From Myxococcales bacterium (lineage in GTDB: Bacteria > Myxococcota > Bradymonadia > UBA7976 > UBA1532), in contig JACKDM010000020.1 in assembly GCA_020633515.1 (NCBI GenBank), positions 1 through 64,000 of the forward strand: 64,000 nucleotides of DNA, given 5' to 3'. Shown in pieces: positions 58,601-64,000 of this stretch. Within the stretch, counting starts at the first letter, position 1; every line of letters begins with the position of its first letter. Under the pieces are notes generated by a model. The model was not told the DNA's origin and made no database searches. It saw only the letters and a list, made by a program, of their open reading frames with translations. The translations under genes were made by a program, and so were the position numbers.

Positions 58601-59160
58601 TCGCGGGGGTGCTCGTCGCCGGGGTCTTCTTCGGGCAGGCCGACGAGGCCGGGCATCAGGTCGTCGATGACGGCCCGAAACGCCGAGACGAAGCGCTCCT
58701 CCGACATGAAGATGCGCTCGGTGAAGCCATCGATGGCGAGGTAGGCGATGTTGGGCAGCGACTCGCGCCACAGCGTGCTGACGAAGTCCTCGTCGATCTG
58801 GTCGGCGCTGCGGTTCTCGGCGAAGGCGACGACGAAGGCGTGCACCTCGTCGGCGGTGAGGCCGGGCTTGAAGGTCAGCCGGCGCAGGCCCTGGCGGAAG
58901 ATGTCGAACGCGAGGTTCTGCGTGCGGGCTTCGCTCTTGAAGACCTCGGCCTCGCCGAGGCTGATGCGGTTGGTCGAGATGGTCAGCTCGATCTCGCCGG
59001 CCTGCCCGGTGGCCTCTTGCAGGCGGGTGGCGATGTCGGCGACGGCGGCCTGGAAGCCGGGCGGGTCGGTGTCGACGAGGGGCGCGGCGTCGCGGATGCG
59101 CTTGAGCACCTCGCGCATCCGCTTGAGCGTGCCCTCCTCGTCGCCGGGGCGTGCCGTCAA
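55690..59160 (-). pseudogene. HEAT-repeat protein with several frame breaks in its low-complexity linker
   Basis: The first ~650 residues read cleanly from TTG 59160 (GGAGG seven bases before). An N-terminal module (EIELTISTNRISLGEAEVFK, FRQGLRRLTFKPGLTADEVH) resembles that of the downstream gene. HEAT-type repeats follow, such as HPSPEVRAAAAEGLAGAYDL and KDPAPVVRRAVVTRFLAAGD. Between about 57190 and 55800 the reading frame changes at least four times, while recognisable segments persist in different frames (LLRPGERFLATDVVRLDVDG; GWRIEILDAALVG; RSLDETIDVGAESMERALDA). It ends ASDVEDLLRDFLAFDPEED. A short acidic motif, D/E-xLL-D/S-FL, occurs three times. Probably one large scaffold protein of about 1150 residues if the shifts are sequence errors. 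Confidence 0.65.
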
Positions 59161-59188
59161 AACGTGACCTCCGCGTTCTCGACCGAGC

Positions 59189-59671
59189 CTATATCGAACC
59201 CGCGGCGGGGACAATCACGGCGGCGGATCCGCCACAGAGCGGCGCGAGCTCGACCTCGGTGAACGCGGGGGCGTCGACGGTGACGGTCGCCTCGACGGGC
59301 GCGCAGCCGGGCGCGAGGCGGTCGTCGGCGGCGAGCGGGGTGACGACGAGGCGGTGCTCGCCGGAGCGCACGGCGAAGAGGGCGTAGGCGTCGCGGCGGT
59401 CGTCGGTGGGGTGGGCGGCGACGGGCTCGACGCGGCGGACCTCGACCTCTTCGAGCGCGCCCGCGTCGCCGTCGACGGCGGAGTAGAGCGCGATCCGGGC
59501 GGCGACGACGTCGGCGGGGAGGGTGACGCGGGCGCGCACGGTGGCGAGCGCGCGCAGGGCGTGGGTCTCGTCGGGGAGGCCGCAGGCGGAGATCAGCGCG
59601 GCGGGGGTCAGGGTGAGGGCGGGGGCGAGCGCGAAGGGCAGGGCGGCGAGCAGCGAGCGGCAGCGGGGCAT
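59189..59671 (-). CDS. small lipoprotein/secreted protein, unknown function
   Basis: The 160-residue product has a signal (AALPFALAPALTLTPAALIS) followed by ACGLPDETHA, so Cys30 is probably lipidated. The mature part is beta-rich (VRARVTLPADVVAARIALYS, GEHRLVVTPLAADDRLAPGC, VEATVTVDAPAFTEVELAPL), like a carboxypeptidase-regulatory or Ig-like fold, with two cysteines possibly bridged. AGGAGG precedes the ATG. It lies 28 bases upstream of the HEAT gene and probably heads the operon. Confidence 0.78.
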   Translation of the reverse strand: MPRCRSLLAALPFALAPALTLTPAALISACGLPDETHALRALATVRARVTLPADVVAARIALYSAVDGDAGALEEVEVRRVEPVAAHPTDDRRDAYALFAVRSGEHRLVVTPLAADDRLAPGCAPVEATVTVDAPAFTEVELAPLCGGSAAVIVPAAGSI

Positions 59672-59797
59672 GGCGACCTCCTCGGGAGGCGGTGGCGAGG
59701 GCCGCCGGGCTGGCGGCCACCCTGACCGACAATGCCGGGCGGCGGCGGTTCGATTCCTCTTGTCATGACGGCGTTTGGCCTTCTCGCGACCGCCGGG

Positions 59798-61883
59798 TCA
59801 GTCGAAGAGGCGCACCCGCCCGCCGCCGGTGCGCGCGAGGTAGTCGGCGAGCGCCGCTTCGAGGTCGAACGCCATGACCTCGCCGTGCAGGTTCTCCGCC
59901 GGGTGGCTCAGGTCGTCGAGCGACCAGAGCTGGCGCACGTTGTGGACCTGGTCGAGCACGAGGATGTGCCGCCCGTCGAGCACGCCGACCTGGTCGTAGA
60001 CGGCGCGGCCGTGGCGGTCGAAGCGCCAGGTGTCGGTCGTCAGGATCCGCGCGGGCACCTCGCCCCGCGCCGCGGCGCGGAGGTCGACGCCGGGCATCCA
60101 CGTCGGCGCGGGGGTCCCGGTCAGCGCGAGCACCGTCGGCGCGACGTCGACGAGCCCCACCACCGCCTCGCTCGCCCCCGGCGCGAGCCCCGGCGCCCGC
60201 AGCAGCAGCGGCACCCGCACCAGCGAGGGGTGCAGCTCGATCCCGTGCAGCCGCCGCCGCTCGAGCAGCAGCTCGCCGTGGTCGCTGGTCACGATCACCG
60301 CGAGCGGCTCGTCGACGTTGTCGAGCACCCGCAGCAGCCGGCCCACCTGCGCGTCGGCGTAGGCGATCTCGTGGTCGTAGCCCTCGGCGACGCCCTCGCC
60401 ATACCAGGGCGCGCCTTCGCGGCGCGTGCTCGGGTCGTGCGGGCCGAAGTAGTGGACCCACATGAAGAATCGGCGGTCGGCCGGCCGCTCGCGCAGCGCC
60501 GCCAGCGCCAGATCGGTCGTGCCGGCGTCGTGGCGGCGATCGGGGGGGAGCGCGTCGACGGTGCGGAAGTCGGCGAAGCCGCGGTCGGTCCCCATCTCCT
60601 CGGAGAGGAAGCGCGAGTAGCCGTCGTCGACGACCGCGATGGTGTGCATGCCGCGCCGCGCGAGCTGCTCGGGCAGCGGCGGGCGCGGGTCGTCGATCGG
60701 CAGCCCGAACATCAGCCGCAGCCGCTCGCCGGGCGCGAGCTCGGCGTGGCGCCAGTCGCGCAGCAGCCGGAAGCGGTTGGTCTCGGCGAGGCGGGTCCAG
60801 CGCAGCGCGCGCGGGGGGAGGCCGCGGAGGAGGCTGCTGATCGCGAGCGAGGTCCAGGCGCCGGGGGTGTAGGCGCGGTCGAAGCGCACCGCGCCGCGGG
60901 CGAAGGCGTCGAGGCGGGGCGTGGTCGCGCGGGTGTGGCCGTAGAGCCCCATGCGGTCGGGGCGCAGGGTGTCGATCGTGATGAGCACCACGCTGAGCGG
61001 CGCCGGGCGCGTGGGCGCCGGGGGCAGCGCCGCGGGCCAGGGATCGGCGGGCGCGGCGGCGACGACCGGCGGGGGCGGGTGACGGATCACCTCGCCGTCG
61101 AGCGGCGCCTCGTCCCCGCCGCCGAGCAGGTTCGACGCGCCGTCGCCGTCGACGTCGGTGAGGCCCCGCAGCGCGTCGAGCGCGAGCGCGCCGAGCGGCG
61201 CCGCGCGCACCGCGGCGAGGGTGCGATCGGCGCCGTGATGCAGCGCGACGAAGGGCGCGGCGGCGGCGAACGCGGCGACGAGCGCGAGCCCGCGGCGGAG
61301 GCGGGGACCCGGCGGCGGGAGCGCGAGCCAGCCTGCGGCGATGACGCCGCCGAGCGCGGCGAGGCCGAGCGCGGCGTGGGCCTCGGGGTAGGTGCCGACG
61401 AAGAGGTGCCGGTCGACGAGCGCGAGCGCGGCGGCGACGAGCGCGAGCGCGGCGCGGCGAGGCGGGGCGGGCGCCGGCGAGCCTGCGCGCGGGCGATCGG
61501 GCGCGGGCTGGAGCGCGGCGAGCACGGCGGCGAGCGCGAGGCGCGCGCCGAGCCTGGCGCCGATCGCGGCGAAGGCGAGCCTGGCGCGGGGGGCCGTCGA
61601 GGCGGGCGAGCGCGCCGAGCGCGTCGACGAGCCAGACCGCGCCGGCGAGCCCGATCACGACGTAGAGCGCCCGCCCGGCCAGCCGCGGGAGCCGCCCGGC
61701 GAGCGCCGCGGCGAGCGCCCAGGCGAGCGCGACCAGCCCGCCGAGCCCGACGCCGAGCCCCGCGGAGACGGCGACGGCGCCGAGCCGGCCGCCAGCGAGC
61801 GCGACGTCGAGCGCGGTGAGGGCGGCGCCGACGACGACGCCGATGGCCCAGCGGGGCGGGGGGGTGAGGGATCTCGGGGGCAC
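59798..61883 (-). pseudogene. membrane-bound sulfatase/alkaline-phosphatase-superfamily protein with one frame break
   Basis: From GTG 61883 the first ~95 residues give membrane helices (WAIGVVVGAALTALDVALAG, ALYVVIGLAGAVWLVDALGA). At a G-run near 61580-61600 the frame must shift by one base, after which coding continues to the TGA at 59798. More helices follow, then the catalytic domain: SVVLITIDTLRPDRMGLYGH, FDRAYTPGAWTSLAISSLLR, MWVHYFGPHDPSTRREGAPW and VIVTSDHGELLLERRRLHGI. The Asp and His metal ligands are present; the nucleophile position holds Thr/Ser (PGAWTSLA) rather than the C-x-P-S-R of sulfatases. A phosphoglycerol- or phosphoethanolamine-transferase-like activity is therefore as likely as sulfate hydrolysis. 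About 695 residues when joined. Confidence 0.7.
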
Positions 61884-61978
61884 GCGGCTCCAGGGGGGCA
61901 GGGGCCGCCATGGTGACGCGGTGAACGCCCGGTGACAAGCGCAGGGCGCGGGGAGGGCGCGCGGGTCGCCCGCCGTCG

Positions 61979-64000
61979 TCAGCCCCCGCCCTGCCCGAGC
62001 CGCCGCCGATGCGCCGCCGCCACCCCCCGCGCGAACGCCGCCCGCCCCGCCTCACCCGCCGCCGCCGCGAGCCCCGCCGCCATCTCCGCCGCCCACGGCA
62101 CATCCGGCGACACCGGCGCCTCGGCCACCACCCCCGGCAGCGCGATCGCCAGCGCGTCCCACGACAGCCAGTCCCCTTCCCCGCCCGCGCACGCCAGCAG
62201 CCCCGCCGCGATCACCGCCCGCGCCGTCGTCAGCTTCTCGGTCTCCGCCGCCACGAAGCCCCGCCGCGCCTCGACGAAGCGCCCCCGCGCGAGGTCGATC
62301 AGCGCCCCATCGAGCGCCCGATACGCCCGCTCCGGCGGCCCCACCATGCGCGCCAGCGCGAAGAACGTCGCGTAGCACGCCTCCGCCGTCGCCAGATCGC
62401 CGAGCCGCCGGTGCAGATCACCCTCGAGCGAGTACGAGATCGCCTGATGCTGCCGCACCCCGCGCGCCGCCCACAGCGCCCGCGCCGCCCGGCAGTGAAC
62501 GATCCCCTCCCGCTCGCGCCCGCGGAACGCCATCACCCCGCCGAGGTAGTACAGGCACATCGCCCGCCGCTCGGGCAACGCGCCGTCGTCGAGCAGCACC
62601 AGCGCCTCGCGCAGCGCCGCCTCGGCCTCGTCGAGCCGGCCGATGAAGGTCGCCGTCGACGCCAGCTCGGCGAGCACCACCACCACCTGCTCCCGGTCGC
62701 CGTTCGCCCGCGCGAAGGGCAGCGCCGCCAGGTTGTCGCTCAGGCAGCCCTCCGCGTCGCCGCGGTAGTAGCGCACCGCGCCCCGCAAGGTCAGCGCCCT
62801 CGCCGCCCGGTAGGGATCTCCCACCCCCAGCGCCGCCGCCAGGAGCCGATCGCCCCGCCGCGCGGCGCGATCGAGGCGGCCTTCGCGGCGGTCGAGGCTC
62901 ATCCAGTCGAAGCCGAGGTCGAGCCACCGCGGATCCCCCCGCCGAATGCGCAGCCGACGCAGCGCGGCGAGGCGCAGCCCCACCAGCCGCCGGGCGGCCG
63001 GCACGTCGGCGGCGAGCAGCGCGGCCTCGGTCGCGGCGGCGAGCGGCGCGATCGCCTCGATGTCCCGCCCCGCCGCGAGCAGGTGCCCGGCGAGGCGCGC
63101 CGGCGCCGCGTCGGGCCGCGCCCGCAGCATCTCCGCGCACGCCGCCTCGAGCGCGACCGCGCGCCCGTCGATCCGCGCCTGCGCCTGCAAGGTCTCGCGC
63201 AGCATCGCGTGCGGAAAAGCCCACCGCCCGTCCTCGGTGATCGCGACCAGCCGCGCATCCAGCAGCCGCTCCAGCGCCCGCCGCGGCCACGACACCCCCG
63301 CCGCCGCGCACGCCGCCGTCCACTCGTCACCGTCGACGATCAAGCCCAGCGTCGCCGCCACCTCCAGCGCCGGCAGCGCCGCCGCGTGCGCCTCCCCGAG
63401 CGCGTCGGCCAGCCGCACCGTCCACACCGCCTGCAACCCCCGCGGGATCGCCTCCGCCGCGCCCGCCGCCAGCCGGTAGCCCGCCGGGCCATCCACCAGC
63501 AGCCCGGCCCCGATCCAGTAGCGCAGCAGCTCCGCGCCGAAGAGCGGGTTGCCCGCCGCCCGCTCGGCGAGCGCCTCGGCCAGCGCCGGATCGATCGGCA
63601 GCATCGCCCGCAGCAGCCGCCGGTGCGCCTCGGCGTCGAGCGGCCCGAGCTGCACCCGCGTCACCTCCGGCCGCGCCCGCAGCGCGTCGAGCTCGGCCTC
63701 GACCGCGCCGTGCCGCTCCACCGCGTCGCTCCGCACCGTCAGCACCCACAGCACCGGCAGCCGCGGATGCCGCGCCGCCAGCGCCGCGATCGTGCGCCGC
63801 GTCGAGGCGCCCCACTGCACGTCGTCGGCGACGATCAACAGCGGCCGATCCGCCGCGAACGCCGCCACCGCCCGCGCGAACGCCTCGTCCCACTCCGCCG
63901 GCCCGGTCAGCAGCACCCGCGCCTCGCCCACCGCCAGCGCCCCGCCCGCGACCAGCGCCCCGATCTCGGCGACCTCCGCCGCGTCGCGCGGCGCGCCGGG
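61979..64000 (-). CDS. STAND-type AAA_16/TPR regulator, C-terminal part (5' end outside window)
   Basis: The frame is open to the right edge, so the N-terminus and the P-loop lie outside. The visible 673 residues begin within an AAA_16 ATPase. The Walker B strand is RPLLIVADDVQWGASTRRTI, followed by LPVLWVLTVRSDAVERH (sensor-type strand) and AAGNPLFGAELLRYWIGAGL, a motif typical of this ATPase class. A winged-helix-like domain (FPHAMLRETLQAQARIDGRA) and a long TPR-like array (RALTLRGAVRYYRGDAEGCL, LDEAEAALREALVLLDDGAL) follow. Such modules often sit behind a Ser/Thr kinase or adenylate cyclase domain in myxobacteria (PknK-like). It ends GVAAAHRRRLGQGGG. Confidence 0.85.
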   Translation of the reverse strand, partial: PGAPRDAAEVAEIGALVAGGALAVGEARVLLTGPAEWDEAFARAVAAFAADRPLLIVADDVQWGASTRRTIAALAARHPRLPVLWVLTVRSDAVERHGAVEAELDALRARPEVTRVQLGPLDAEAHRRLLRAMLPIDPALAEALAERAAGNPLFGAELLRYWIGAGLLVDGPAGYRLAAGAAEAIPRGLQAVWTVRLADALGEAHAAALPALEVAATLGLIVDGDEWTAACAAAGVSWPRRALERLLDARLVAITEDGRWAFPHAMLRETLQAQARIDGRAVALEAACAEMLRARPDAAPARLAGHLLAAGRDIEAIAPLAAATEAALLAADVPAARRLVGLRLAALRRLRIRRGDPRWLDLGFDWMSLDRREGRLDRAARRGDRLLAAALGVGDPYRAARALTLRGAVRYYRGDAEGCLSDNLAALPFARANGDREQVVVVLAELASTATFIGRLDEAEAALREALVLLDDGALPERRAMCLYYLGGVMAFRGREREGIVHCRAARALWAARGVRQHQAISYSLEGDLHRRLGDLATAEACYATFFALARMVGPPERAYRALDGALIDLARGRFVEARRGFVAAETEKLTTARAVIAAGLLACAGGEGDWLSWDALAIALPGVVAEAPVSPDVPWAAEMAAGLAAAAGEAGRAAFARGVAAAHRRRLGQGGG

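Noticed and set aside
59157..59732. 191-codon minus-strand frame ending at 59157
   Set aside because: It overlaps the small lipoprotein gene in another frame; the lipoprotein has a signal peptide, a ribosome site and beta-rich coding, while this frame is Arg/Pro-rich.

Overview
The window is very GC-rich (around 70% or more by eye) and densely coded on both strands. It carries many short lipoproteins, a TonB receptor, HEAT/TPR/STAND-type proteins, AIM24 paralogues and a clade-2 catalase. This repertoire fits a Myxococcota (former deltaproteobacterial) genome; that assignment is inference from gene content, as no rRNA or other phylogenetic marker beyond aspS, recQ and an RNase R fragment is present.

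Left third (1-23.6 kb): the 3' end of an RNase R-type gene and a Ca2+/Na+ antiporter face a small VapA-like protein across a strong hairpin. A leftward cluster follows: TolC-like protein, 116-aa protein, RND pump and FAD oxidase, with no periplasmic adaptor gene. Then come a four-cysteine protein, a translationally coupled lipoprotein/TonB-receptor pair, an MmcQ/YjbR protein, three tandem AIM24-family genes, an M48 protease, a thioredoxin-fold lipoprotein, a four-gene LPP20-lipoprotein/thioredoxin operon, a HupE/UreJ-like membrane protein and a universal stress protein.

Middle (23.6-47.3 kb): an M48 protease heads a leftward three-gene block whose members all show frame breaks. RecQ, an M50-type membrane protease coupled to an aldehyde dehydrogenase, and an 11-copy 19-bp tandem repeat follow. 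A metallophosphoesterase-like gene is coupled to a large coiled-coil/propeller-like gene. The 3' third of that gene occurs twice, about 2.9 kb apart; the left copy is decayed and the space between holds ORF-poor sequence of different composition. AspRS, a lipoprotein, an Rpn-type PD-(D/E)XK protein, catalase HPII and a STAND-like/TPR protein with no P-loop and a pentapeptide minisatellite complete the section.

Right third (47-64 kb): SEC-C protein, pyridoxamine-phosphate-oxidase-like protein, a propeller/HELQH membrane protein pair, a GST, then a leftward operon of small lipoprotein, HEAT-repeat protein, degenerate HD-GYP-like protein and AlgH/YqgE. A membrane sulfatase-superfamily protein and the C-terminal part of an AAA/TPR (STAND) regulator follow.

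Two cross-cutting points matter to a reader. Several genes (23.6-26.7, 45.9, 55.8-57.2 and 61.6 kb) change frame in homopolymer or Pro/Ala-rich stretches while coding quality stays high on both sides, so indel errors in the underlying sequence compete with true pseudogenisation. Intergenic DNA is also repeatedly seeded with ATGGCAT/ATGCCAT-like words.
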